DNA from: UBA10003 sp964365025
GTDB taxonomy: Bacteria > Patescibacteriota > Patescibacteriia > Magasanikbacterales > UBA10003
Direction: 5' to 3'
DNA: 12,803 nucleotides
NCBI GenBank assembly: GCA_964365025.1
Contig: CAYIOJ010000027.1
Location: 1-12,803, forward strand
Shown here: positions 5,679-12,803 of the stretch, piece after piece
Position numbering within the stretch: position 1 is the first letter of the stretch
Layout: each line of letters begins with the position of its first letter
Translations under genes and position numbers: made by a program
The notes under the pieces: generated by a model
What the model saw: the letters and a program-made list of their open reading frames with translations, nothing else
The model's database searches: none
What the model was told of the DNA's origin: nothing

Positions 5679-7979
5679 TTATTTTTTCTTTTCTTCCGGT
5701 GATGATGATAAATTGTCAATTTTCTTCTTGATATCTTTGTTGCCCGGATTCAAAATCAAAACTTTTTTATACCATTCCAAGGCCTGATTGTTGTCTCCTC
5801 TTTTTTCATAAAATAAACCCAGGGCAAAAAGCGCGTCGGAATAGTTCGGATTAAAATCAACAGCGCGCCTAAAAGCCATTTCCGCCAAGTCATAATCGCC
5901 TTTCTGCGCCCGATTAAAATAATAACGGCCAAGTTGAAACAAATAAACCGGATCCTGCGCGCCATAGCCCAATCCTCTTTCCAAAGCGACAATGGCGCCG
6001 TTTATGTCATTTTGAGCTTCTTTCAAAGTGGCCAAACGCAGGTAACCGTCCAACAGATTAGGTTTTAAAGAAATTGCTTTTTCAAAATCCTCTTTGGCTT
6101 CGGTATAACGCCGCTCAAACAATTTGGCATTGCCGATAGCAATATAAAATAGCGGATTAGTCGGCTCCAAAGCAATGGCTTTTTCCAAAGCGCCAATAGT
6201 CCAATTGTTGGCCTCCGGCGCGATGGAGCGAGCGTTGGCGTACATCGTGGAGAGATATTCCCAAGTAGCAACGTTATTAGGAGCTTTGTCCGTAGCCAAT
6301 TTAGCCGCCTGCACGGCCGAGGCCACGAGCGAAGCCACCTGATTTAAATCATTGGTTTTGCCGGTCTCCTCGACCGCCTTTTTCAAAAAAGCCTCGGCCA
6401 AAGCCAGATGAAATAAAACTCTGTTGGGATTAAATTCCGCGGCTTTCTGCAGGCCGGCGATGCGCCCATCCAACGGTTTATTCAATGACCGCGCGTAAAC
6501 GATTTCCGCCGTGAAATAACGGCCGAGAAAAATTCCCACAACGATAATCGCCGTGAATATCAGAATAAAACCAAAAGACGAAGCCATGGCATACTGCGGC
6601 GATGTCTTTAAAGAAAATGATAGCTCCGGCATCTCTATTTTAGCCAAATGCGCGCCGGCCCCGACCAGCAAACCCAAAAACAGCCAAAACATCAGCCAAT
6701 GCGCCAGGGAAAAATTGATAAAAAAGAAAGAGATGAGTAGTATCAGCCACGCGCCGACGATTGTCCAAAAAATCAAGGGCGACGATTGAAAAGGGGCAAC
6801 TGCCGCGGATGATTCTTCAATTTTTTTCTTGCGACGCAATTCCAAAAAATGCTTCAGCCATGTGCTAACAATAAGACCGAGCACCATTAAAACAACCAAA
6901 AGCAGAGACAGGGCGCCGAGAAGGCCGGTGGTGGCGAGCCAGTCCAGAGCGCTGCTGTACGGCTGGCGAAAACGGATATTCCAGGCGAAATTACTATTAA
7001 AATCAAGAGCGCGATATTTGGAAAAATCAAAAATAAAAGTGGAGGGGCCGCTGCCGAAAAGAAAATGCCGCGCGCTGTCTTTAAGCGCGTCCAAAATCAG
7101 GCCAACGGAAGTGCTGGAACTTAAAGACACCTCCACGGGCAAGGGCATAGTCAAAATTTTCGGCGTTCCAAAAAATATAAAAAGCAAAGAAACGACCAGA
7201 ATGCCGAAAGCGACGGATGTCCAGATCGTTCTGACTCTTTCCATGTAGGTCAAAAAGAAAATCAACATTAAAAATATCGCCGCGACCATTGCCACCCAGA
7301 CGATTTTAAATCCAATCATGACTATGGCGGCGCCAGTCAGTAAAAGCACCAGAAAATAAAACACATCTAAAGCGAGGCTGCGTTTTTTAATTGTTAAAAA
7401 AGCTAGAGCCAGAGAAAAAATCACGACCAAAAATACGCCGGATAAAGTATTAGAGCTATTGACCAGCCCATAAACCGGCCAAGTTTTGGGCAGAAAAAAC
7501 CAATTGCCTAAACGCAGAAATACTGGCAAAATCAGATAAAGGGCGGACAACGCCCCCGAAAACATCAAAAGATAAACAGCCAACAATATCTGATTTATAT
7601 TGCGTAAATTTTGGACGATAAGAAAATAAAAAAACAACAGGGCGGTTAAACCAAAAAAAGAAAGACTAAGTGAGCTAAATTCGCCGAAAAAACTTAAATA
7701 ACGTTCTTCGGAAACTAAAGAAACCACCAAAAACACCAGCCACATCGCCGCCAAGGGAATATCCAGCGGAGTGCGTTTAAATTCAAAAATTTTGCGCGAC
7801 ACTGCCCGAGCGAGCCAGGTCATTAACGCTAAAATAATTAAAAAATAAAAAAGAAAATATTTATTTACTTCCAGAATATCGGCGGTGAACGGCAGAAAAA
7901 AAATGGGGGTTAAAAATATAGCCAAATACAAAGATAATTTGGTCAAACTATTTAAAATTCTGGTAAAAAATGTCTCCAT
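5679..7979 (-). CDS. O-antigen ligase/polymerase-like membrane protein with C-terminal TPR repeats
   Basis: 766 residues. Residues 1-490 carry about 11-13 hydrophobic segments with a large extracytoplasmic loop around 272-345. The loop carries FGSGPSTFIFDF (308-319) and then ALDWLATTGLLGALSLL (344-360), the Wzy_C-type pattern (GxGxxxF, then LxxxxTGLLG) of WaaL/PglL/Wzy proteins. Residues about 500-755 are a TPR array with about six units, e.g. AIALEPTNPLFYIAIGNA, AISLKPNLLDGYLRLA and AVDFNPNYSDALFALG; the protein ends in a charged SSSPEEKKK tail. Family members transfer or polymerise polyprenyl-linked glycans outside the membrane. The histidine usual before the TGLLG segment is not visible: the stretch reads RFRQPYSSALDW (336-347). 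The start ATG at 7979 has no Shine-Dalgarno. The gene lies between the giant surface protein and a terminator. Membrane topology and TPRs are certain; the exact reaction is not. Confidence 0.82.
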   Translation of the reverse strand: METFFTRILNSLTKLSLYLAIFLTPIFFLPFTADILEVNKYFLFYFLIILALMTWLARAVSRKIFEFKRTPLDIPLAAMWLVFLVVSLVSEERYLSFFGEFSSLSLSFFGLTALLFFYFLIVQNLRNINQILLAVYLLMFSGALSALYLILPVFLRLGNWFFLPKTWPVYGLVNSSNTLSGVFLVVIFSLALAFLTIKKRSLALDVFYFLVLLLTGAAIVMIGFKIVWVAMVAAIFLMLIFFLTYMERVRTIWTSVAFGILVVSLLFIFFGTPKILTMPLPVEVSLSSSTSVGLILDALKDSARHFLFGSGPSTFIFDFSKYRALDFNSNFAWNIRFRQPYSSALDWLATTGLLGALSLLLVVLMVLGLIVSTWLKHFLELRRKKKIEESSAAVAPFQSSPLIFWTIVGAWLILLISFFFINFSLAHWLMFWLFLGLLVGAGAHLAKIEMPELSFSLKTSPQYAMASSFGFILIFTAIIVVGIFLGRYFTAEIVYARSLNKPLDGRIAGLQKAAEFNPNRVLFHLALAEAFLKKAVEETGKTNDLNQVASLVASAVQAAKLATDKAPNNVATWEYLSTMYANARSIAPEANNWTIGALEKAIALEPTNPLFYIAIGNAKLFERRYTEAKEDFEKAISLKPNLLDGYLRLATLKEAQNDINGAIVALERGLGYGAQDPVYLFQLGRYYFNRAQKGDYDLAEMAFRRAVDFNPNYSDALFALGLFYEKRGDNNQALEWYKKVLILNPGNKDIKKKIDNLSSSPEEKKK

Positions 7980-7995
7980 AAAGTTTTAACTAAAT

Positions 7996-8024
7996 AGGGA
8001 CTCCGGAGCTGATTCAGAGTCCCT
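7996..8024 (-). terminator. Intergenic hairpin, weak terminator or attenuator
   Basis: An 8-bp perfect stem (minus strand AGGGACTC / GAGTCCCT) with a 13-nt loop lies between the stop of the giant gene (8042) and the ATG of the ligase-like gene (7979). The minus-strand sequence after the stem is ATTTAGTTAAAACTTT, only partly U-rich. It may end most transcripts of the giant gene and let some through. It could also block initiation, since it finishes 16 nt before the next start codon. Confidence 0.55.
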
Positions 8025-8041
8025 GTCAAATAAAATATTAT

Positions 8042-11000
8042 TTAGGAATTAGAAGCGGTGTCGGCACTCCCCTCGCCCGCTTTTTCTTCGGTTTTATCTT
8101 CATTTTTAGGAGTTTCCTCGGTCTTTTTTTCAGCGTCATCAGTAACAACTTCCGGATTAACCTCTGGCTCTGATACCGGTGAAACTGCTGGCTGTTCGCT
8201 CACTTCCACTTCCGGCGCTGACGGTGTTGATTCTTGAACCGGCGCCACTACGTCAGCAGGAGCGGAATTTTCCGAATCAACTGCCGCGTCGTTGCCATCC
8301 TCCGCCTCCTCTACCCCCACCAGCCAATAATCAAAGGTAACATCTTGATTGGCGTTTTGGCTTAGAGAAATTTCAAACTTGCCGTCAATTTGCTTGGAAA
8401 TCCACCAAAATGATTGCGGATTGGCGCGGAAGGTCACAAATATCTTGACTTTCTCTGTCACTAACTCATTTTCTACTTCCACAGATTGACCGCCAACTTT
8501 AATTGTCGCTTCGCCAACAGTTGATTTCTTTTGATCGCTGTCCATTGCCACAATAAATTGCTTAGCTTGAACTTTGTCGGCTTTGACATCTTTAGCGACC
8601 AATAAGCCATCATTATCAATTGACCAGGCGCCACTCGCGCTGGTAATGGCTTTTACTTTCAAAATATTCCGTCCGGCCATGTCCAAGTCTCCGCTCTGCA
8701 CTAATTGACCATCTTTATTTTGACTGACATTTAAACTAATGGAACCGCCTGATGATCCGGCCACCAACCCTTTATTCACCAAAATTTTTATTTTACCATC
8801 ACCCTCTGTCAACGGTTCCAAAGCCATACCAACCAAACCGGCGGATTGGCCGGAAGCTATGTCGTATTTCATGGCATAGCCTGGTTGGGAAGCCGTCACC
8901 AGATAATCACCCACGGCAATCGGGCCGTTTTCAGCAGTTACTTTAACATTAACTAAACCGGCCAAGGCCAAAGGAGCGCGACCATCGCCGGAAGCGCCGA
9001 TGACGAACGCCCCGGTATCGGAAATCACGCCCGCTACATTCTTGGCGTAGGCCCCTTCGGATTTACGGTATTGGTTGAGGCCGTTAGTGTCAACTACCAC
9101 CACATCGCCAAAATCAACTATGTTACCCGGTGTTAAATTTACATATTCAGCCACATCACCAATGCCGTATTGAGTGCTATTGGCGTTAAATCCGGCTGTG
9201 GCGTAAACATTACCTCCGCCAGAAATCGCAAATTTATTGGTGCCATTATTTTGCACCACTAACAAACCCCGATCTAAACCGGTGCCAGCTGTAGTTGAAC
9301 CCATTGCTCCACCTTGAGCAACAGTATTGAAGGCAAAGCCCGTAGAGCCGGCTGTATTCATCACATAGGAAGTGAATGTGGTGGTTACATTATCAGGGCC
9401 TTGAGGAACGGTTTTGGCTACAGAGATATTTAATCCGTATAGGTTGTTAGCCGCGCCGCCGAAAATATATACCGAACCGGAAGCGCTTACTGCCCCTTGA
9501 TTATTAACACCAAACGCACCCTGATTATAATTAGTACCTATACCAAGCTGTAAAGAACTACCATTCAACACAGTGGAGCTGGTGCCATCAGTGGTGGCAA
9601 TATAGTTGCCTTTGAAAGTGCTGGAATTGGCGCCGTTGCCGACATATAAGGAGCTGGAGGCGTAAACATTGTTAAAGGCCAAACCCATAGCGCCCAAGTC
9701 AGCGCCGGCAACAGTGGCCGGATAAATGTGGCCGGTGGAGGTGACATTGCCATAGGTCTTAAAAGAGCCGGAAGCGGAAGTATTGCCGGAAGAGTCAATT
9801 GAAAATCTGCCGCCGGCAAAACCAGCTGATGAAGAGACTACAAACCCGGCCGAACCATCAAAACCAATAAAAGCTCTTTCGGTTGTTCCCACATCACTGT
9901 AAAAAGAAGCTATTTTTGATCCAGTCGTACCAATGGCGGTATTATTGCCGATCTTTACGCCAATGGCTGTGGCGCCATCGGCAATTTGACCATACAATTG
10001 CGCGCCAGCAGTTGAACCGCCTAAATATTTTGCCGCTCTAACAGTAGCATACAGAGAGGCTGCTTCATTTAATACATCAAAAATGCCTGATTCAGCGGCT
10101 ATATAAAATCTTCCGGCTTCATCAACAAATGAAGAACCGCTGGAGGTTAACGAACCAATCGTTATAGTATTCGCGTAAACTGAACCGGTGGAGGTCACAT
10201 TGCCAAAAGCCTTAAAAGTGCCCGACGCGCTTACATTACCATTAGAATTAACATTAAACATGCCGGAGTTATAACTAGTCCCGGAACCAAGAGTTAGAGA
10301 GCTTCCATTTAACACCGTGGAGCTGGTGCCATCAGTAGTGGCGATGTAGTTACCCTTGAAAGTGCTGGAATTGACGCCATTGCCGACATATAGAGAGCTG
10401 GAAGCGTAGACATTATTCCATCCTAATCCGCTGCGGCCTAAGTCAAACAAACCGGTATGGCTTGGACTCACATGCCCTCCAGCCACCAAAGCCCCGGTAG
10501 TGCCATTGCCCACCACTAAACTGTAAGCCGTGCCGTAAGCGGTGGAGGTGGCAATATAGGTATTATTGCCATTAACAAATAGATTATCCGTTCCGGCGGC
10601 AGTGCCAATAAGGAGCGTGGAAGAAGCGCGAACACTGCCATCAAACCAGGCATTGCCATTAACACCTAGCTGATCATCAACATACAAATCATTGCCGGTG
10701 AAAACAAAACCGGCATCGGCAATGGATTCAGAAGCCGCACCCACTAATAGATCATTATATAATGTAGAGGTATTCGTAACCTGCAGAGTTCCTGATGCAA
10801 AAGCATTGCCGGAAGAATTGATATAAAAACGTTTAACGGCGTTAGTCCATAATTCCAACTGATTGCCGCCATCAGCCGCTAAACGAAGGTTGGCGGCTGT
10901 GGAAGAAACAACACCTAAAGTGGTATTTGATAAATTCACAGTGCCGGAAACAGAAGTGTTGCCTGATGAATCAATGTAGAATACGCCGTAACCCGTGCCA

Positions 11001-12259
11001 GCGGTATCGCCAATATAAAAACTATTTCTGGCCAAAGAAGACGTAGTTGAACCGTTAGAAACATTCAAAGTGGAAAGACGGCCGTTGACGGTGATGGTGT
11101 CGCCGGCGGCGTCACCCAAAGTAGTGTTGCCATTCACCGTGAGGTCGCCACTCAAAGTAGCGCCGGATGACAATGTCAGGGCGCTAGAAAAAGTGGTCGC
11201 GCCGGTGATGGTCGTGGCGCCGTTGACAGTTAACGAGCCATTAGCTGACGCGGTGCCGATAGTCAGACCGCTCGCTACCGTGGCGTTCTGCCCGACAGTC
11301 AAATCCTTGCCCACTGACCAATGAGTGGAAACACCGCCGGCATTTCCGGAAAGATTCTGCCAGGTTTCGTTTTCTTTGGTGGTGGAATTATAAACCACCA
11401 TTGGCGCGCCGGAAGAATAATTATTCACCACTGTTTGTTTAAAACCTTTTACATCCGCGCCGGTGAAATCCACGGTGCCGATAATTTTTATTCCTTTCAA
11501 TGTAGCTATGCCAGTGGCCGCGTCAATCACTATCTCATTACCAACGGAAACATCGCCTTTGGATTTAATAGTTTCAAAAACTGAATTGCCGAAAGTGGAA
11601 GCCTTAACAGCAGTGGCCACTAATGGTTGAACACTTTCTTGATTCGCTTTGTTGGAATAAATAATAATTTCTTTTGACACAATCGGCACTGATTGTTTTT
11701 TGGTTTTTTCTTTCTGAACAACAATCGGAACGATCGGCAAAACATTCACTTCCACCGCACTTGCCGGCGTGACCGCATTTTCTTTCACTGCTGATTTTTG
11801 AACAGCTTTTTTCACCGCCGGTTTTGGTGCGACAATTTTCACGCTGTTCTTTTTTGACAAAATATTTATCACCGTTTCCGCCACTTTGTCAGTTCCTTGT
11901 TTTACTTTGCCCAACACCGCGTCATATCCTTTGGTAGCCTGATTTCCCAAACCGCCAACAGTCTGGCCAAAATTTTCAATTCCACCGAGAAACGCGTCGC
12001 TGGCTTGCGACGCATCTTTTGCCACTACTCCGACCGCTTCTCCCAAATCATCGCCGACTTTCTGCCAAGCATTTAACGCACCGGCGCCGAGCTTGCCTGT
12101 GGCGTCACCTAATGTTTTTCCGCCTTCGGAAAAATAAGAATTGGCTTGGTCAAAAAACCCAGCGCGAACCGGCGCGAAATTTGAAAAAAACAAAATAGCG
12201 AATAACAACAAAAATACCCCTATTTTTAAAATTGAGCTCTTAAAATTTTTATCTCTCAT
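8042..12259 (-). CDS. Giant secreted repetitive fibre-like surface protein
   Basis: 1405 residues from the ATG at 12259. The frame is open to 12295, but that earlier ATG touches the -10 box and would lie upstream of the predicted transcript start. An N-terminal signal peptide (basic MRDKNFKSS, hydrophobic core, likely cleavage after PVRA at residue 33) is followed by an Ala/Gly/Asp helical region. Then come a Lys/Pro/Ala/Val-rich linker and a long Gly/Ser/Thr/Asn/Val beta-repeat region. This region repeats a phrase like GxFxIDSSGNTSxSGT at least six times, suggesting a beta-helical or trimeric stalk. Around residue 1030 a conserved-looking module begins with YGIGDVAEYVNLTPG and ends near GKIKILVNKG. 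It resembles the C-terminal autoproteolytic/chaperone modules of phage tail fibres (Peptidase_G2/S74 type), but this is from memory of pattern. A beta domain with FWWISK and FDYWLVGV follows, then an acidic Glu/Pro/Ser tail of about 90 residues. No LPXTG or C-terminal membrane anchor is seen. It likely forms a cell-surface appendage or adhesin; the exact function is unknown. Confidence 0.88.
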   Translation of the reverse strand: MRDKNFKSSILKIGVFLLLFAILFFSNFAPVRAGFFDQANSYFSEGGKTLGDATGKLGAGALNAWQKVGDDLGEAVGVVAKDASQASDAFLGGIENFGQTVGGLGNQATKGYDAVLGKVKQGTDKVAETVINILSKKNSVKIVAPKPAVKKAVQKSAVKENAVTPASAVEVNVLPIVPIVVQKEKTKKQSVPIVSKEIIIYSNKANQESVQPLVATAVKASTFGNSVFETIKSKGDVSVGNEIVIDAATGIATLKGIKIIGTVDFTGADVKGFKQTVVNNYSSGAPMVVYNSTTKENETWQNLSGNAGGVSTHWSVGKDLTVGQNATVASGLTIGTASANGSLTVNGATTITGATTFSSALTLSSGATLSGDLTVNGNTTLGDAAGDTITVNGRLSTLNVSNGSTTSSLARNSFYIGDTAGTGYGVFYIDSSGNTSVSGTVNLSNTTLGVVSSTAANLRLAADGGNQLELWTNAVKRFYINSSGNAFASGTLQVTNTSTLYNDLLVGAASESIADAGFVFTGNDLYVDDQLGVNGNAWFDGSVRASSTLLIGTAAGTDNLFVNGNNTYIATSTAYGTAYSLVVGNGTTGALVAGGHVSPSHTGLFDLGRSGLGWNNVYASSSLYVGNGVNSSTFKGNYIATTDGTSSTVLNGSSLTLGSGTSYNSGMFNVNSNGNVSASGTFKAFGNVTSTGSVYANTITIGSLTSSGSSFVDEAGRFYIAAESGIFDVLNEAASLYATVRAAKYLGGSTAGAQLYGQIADGATAIGVKIGNNTAIGTTGSKIASFYSDVGTTERAFIGFDGSAGFVVSSSAGFAGGRFSIDSSGNTSASGSFKTYGNVTSTGHIYPATVAGADLGAMGLAFNNVYASSSLYVGNGANSSTFKGNYIATTDGTSSTVLNGSSLQLGIGTNYNQGAFGVNNQGAVSASGSVYIFGGAANNLYGLNISVAKTVPQGPDNVTTTFTSYVMNTAGSTGFAFNTVAQGGAMGSTTAGTGLDRGLLVVQNNGTNKFAISGGGNVYATAGFNANSTQYGIGDVAEYVNLTPGNIVDFGDVVVVDTNGLNQYRKSEGAYAKNVAGVISDTGAFVIGASGDGRAPLALAGLVNVKVTAENGPIAVGDYLVTASQPGYAMKYDIASGQSAGLVGMALEPLTEGDGKIKILVNKGLVAGSSGGSISLNVSQNKDGQLVQSGDLDMAGRNILKVKAITSASGAWSIDNDGLLVAKDVKADKVQAKQFIVAMDSDQKKSTVGEATIKVGGQSVEVENELVTEKVKIFVTFRANPQSFWWISKQIDGKFEISLSQNANQDVTFDYWLVGVEEAEDGNDAAVDSENSAPADVVAPVQESTPSAPEVEVSEQPAVSPVSEPEVNPEVVTDDAEKKTEETPKNEDKTEEKAGEGSADTASNS
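9561..9700 (-). repeat. Internal direct repeat, copy 2, in the giant surface gene
   Basis: This 140-bp segment is closely similar to 10305-10444 at an offset of exactly 744 bp (248 codons), with no gaps. It encodes NNVYASSSLYVGNG-NSSTFKG-NYIATTDGTSSTVLNGSS in both copies, with a short variable DLG(A/R)(M/S)GL(A/G)(F/W) lead-in. Many differences are in third codon positions, consistent with an old duplication under protein-level selection. Confidence 0.9.
10305..10444 (-). repeat. Internal direct repeat, copy 1, in the giant surface gene
   Basis: Partner of 9561-9700. It encodes the same YASSSLYVGNG ... NYIATTDGTSSTVLNGSS unit nearer the N terminus. Similarity is strongest over the first roughly 110 bases in plus-strand coordinates and weaker in the DLG lead-in. 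Outside this unit the related repeats (SSGN ... SG phrases) are diverged and recognisable only at protein level. Confidence 0.9.
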
Positions 12260-12297
12260 ATTTAGGCTAAGTCTACATTTTAATTTTTGATACATAT

Positions 12298-12326
12298 ATT
12301 ATACCACAAAAATGCGTCTGAAACAA
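12298..12326 (-). promoter_or_regulatory. Sigma70-type promoter of the giant surface gene
   Basis: On the minus strand, -35 TTGTTT (12326-12321), a 17-nt spacer and a perfect TATAAT (12303-12298) preceded by TGG, an extended -10. The predicted start is near 12291. This leaves about a 30-nt leader before the ATG at 12259 and excludes the in-frame ATG at 12295, which overlaps the promoter region. No Shine-Dalgarno is visible in the leader. The leader also holds an out-of-frame ATG directly followed by TAG. Confidence 0.82.
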
Positions 12327-12421
12327 TCTGGCAATCTTTTCCCGGCCGTAATTTTTTATTTTTTTTTAAACCACTTAAAACAATATCAAATAAAGCGAAA
12401 AAATAAATTTTACAACTATCG

Positions 12422-12430
12422 CCCCCCCCC
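12422..12430. repeat. Homopolymer tract of nine C (G on the coding strand)
   Basis: Nine consecutive C on the plus strand, flanked by AT-rich sequence on the low-coordinate side. It sits about 95 bp upstream of the -35 box of the giant gene promoter and outside any coding region. Such tracts are prone to slippage in replication and also to sequencing or assembly error. Confidence 0.9.
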
Positions 12431-12462
12431 AAGCTTGAATATCACTAAAAAACTTCACACAC

Positions 12463-12500
12463 TTATCCACAGGCGATACCCTCACAGCATCTGTGGACAA
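12463..12500. promoter_or_regulatory. Inverted pair of DnaA-box-like 9-mers
   Basis: TTATCCACA (12463-12471) is the classic DnaA box. TGTGGACAA (12492-12500) is the reverse complement of TTGTCCACA, a one-base variant. Together they form an inverted repeat of 10-bp arms (TTATCCACAG / CTGTGGACAA, one mismatch, G-U pairable in RNA) around an 18-nt centre. A shorter hairpin, CACAG-CAT-CTGTG (12483-12495), is nested and mutually exclusive. An AT-rich stretch lies on the low-coordinate side (about 12340-12420). This could be part of a replication origin, a DnaA-regulated site, or simply a hairpin at the 3' end of the zinc-ribbon gene. No dnaA or dnaN gene is in the window. Confidence 0.55.
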
Positions 12501-12511
12501 ACCGGGGGGTG

Positions 12512-12803
12512 CTAGTTGTCAAATACAATATTCTGTCCGGGTTTGACGGTTTGTTCGGTTGGCGCGCTGATTCGCGTTGGCGTTGGCGGCATTTCTTTTT
12601 TTTCAATAATTTTTTCCGCTACTTCATCAATAACCTTTTTATTTTCAAATGCCGGTACTTTTTCTTTTTTCTCTATAGTCATTTTCTCTTCCTGGTGTTT
12701 TTTATTCATCATTATTTTATAACACTCGGGACAATACACCGGCCGCGAACTATCCGGTTCAAAAGGCGCGTCAGTGGGTTTACCGCAATTACTGCAAGTA
12801 GCC
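12512..12803 (-). CDS. CxxC-x17-CxxC zinc-ribbon protein, 3' part (5' end outside window)
   Basis: 96 codons are visible in the frame 12802-12512, open to the window edge, so the start lies beyond it. The GTG at 12739 falls inside the conserved domain and is not the start. The translation begins ATCSNCGKPTDAPF and continues to RPVYCPECY. It therefore has two CxxC pairs separated by exactly 17 residues, matching the small CxxC-x17-CxxC zinc-ribbon family, common as short uncharacterised proteins in CPR genomes and several other phyla. After Tyr28 the chain is highly charged and Lys/Glu-rich, likely helical or disordered. It ends in a Pro/Thr-rich stretch and NIVFDN with a TAG stop at 12514-12512. 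Zinc binding is a family-level inference; nucleic-acid binding is possible but unproven. No clear intrinsic terminator follows; the inverted repeat at 12463-12500 with a T run 8-9 nt further on is the only candidate. Confidence 0.8.
   Translation of the reverse strand, partial: ATCSNCGKPTDAPFEPDSSRPVYCPECYKIMMNKKHQEEKMTIEKKEKVPAFENKKVIDEVAEKIIEKKEMPPTPTRISAPTEQTVKPGQNIVFDN

Noticed and set aside
6829..7248. 139-codon plus-strand open frame antisense to the ligase-like gene
   Set aside because: A Lys/Arg/Ser-rich shadow of the membrane protein's reverse strand, with no recognisable motifs and no promoter or ribosome-binding context.
8024..8029. TTGACA (minus strand) as the -35 box of a promoter for the ligase-like gene
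   Set aside because: No acceptable -10 box stands 16-18 nt downstream; the nearest candidate, TATTTA, is 27 nt away and the hairpin lies between.
9565..9819. 84-codon minus-strand frame rich in Pro and Ala inside the giant gene
   Set aside because: A frame-shifted shadow of the repetitive region; its low-complexity composition simply follows the repeats.
9470..11330. Regular repeats considered as a CRISPR array or VNTR
   Set aside because: The repeats are in frame, diverged, coding and of variable spacing, with no conserved direct-repeat unit and no cas genes. They are protein repeats.
12260..12295. Upstream in-frame ATG (12295) as the start of the giant surface protein
   Set aside because: It lies 2 nt after the TATAAT -10 box and upstream of the predicted transcript start. 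The signal peptide is better formed from the ATG at 12259.

Overview
The window looks like a chromosomal segment of a Candidate Phyla Radiation (Patescibacteria) bacterium, probably Parcubacteria-like. This placement is inferred from gene content: an alanyl-tRNA synthetase lacking the C-terminal C-Ala domain, a very large repetitive secreted surface protein, an O-antigen-ligase-like membrane protein fused to TPRs, a CxxC-x17-CxxC zinc-ribbon protein, tight packing and few clear Shine-Dalgarno sites. No 16S rRNA or other strict marker is present. Every gene I can support lies on the minus strand, so transcription runs from high to low coordinates.

Layout in transcription order. (1) 12803-12512: the 3' part of a small zinc-ribbon gene, cut by the window edge. 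(2) 12511-12260: the longest non-coding stretch (about 250 bp). It holds two inverted DnaA-box-like 9-mers, a run of nine C, an AT-rich stretch (about 12340-12420) and a strong sigma70-type promoter. (3) 12259-8042: a 1405-residue secreted, repetitive fibre-like surface protein. (4) 8041-7980: an intergenic hairpin. (5) 7979-5679: a 766-residue polytopic membrane protein of the O-antigen ligase/polymerase type with a C-terminal TPR array, followed by a good intrinsic terminator at 5665-5641. (6) 5599-239: a tight three-gene run of an HD domain fused to MnmA (tRNA 2-thiouridylase), alaS overlapping it by ATGA, and a TMTC/PMT-like GT-C glycosyltransferase one base after alaS. (7) 238-136: a 24-bp perfect palindrome and a consensus promoter. 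(8) 135-1: the first 45 codons of infA (translation initiation factor IF-1), running off the window; this short gene is easily missed.

Two themes emerge. One is translation: tRNA wobble thiolation, alanyl-tRNA synthesis and IF-1. The other is the cell surface: a giant Ser/Thr/Asn/Gly-rich exported fibre, a ligase-like membrane protein and a GT-C glycosyltransferase. A plausible but unproven reading is that the two membrane proteins help glycosylate surface components, possibly including the giant fibre. The most unusual points are the HD-MnmA fusion; the AlaRS with a missing C-Ala domain, an extra helical insert and a changed LYDTYGFP-type motif; the ligase-like protein without the usual histidine; and the inverted DnaA-box pair upstream of the giant gene. 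I saw no tRNA, rRNA, CRISPR array, transposase or integrase.
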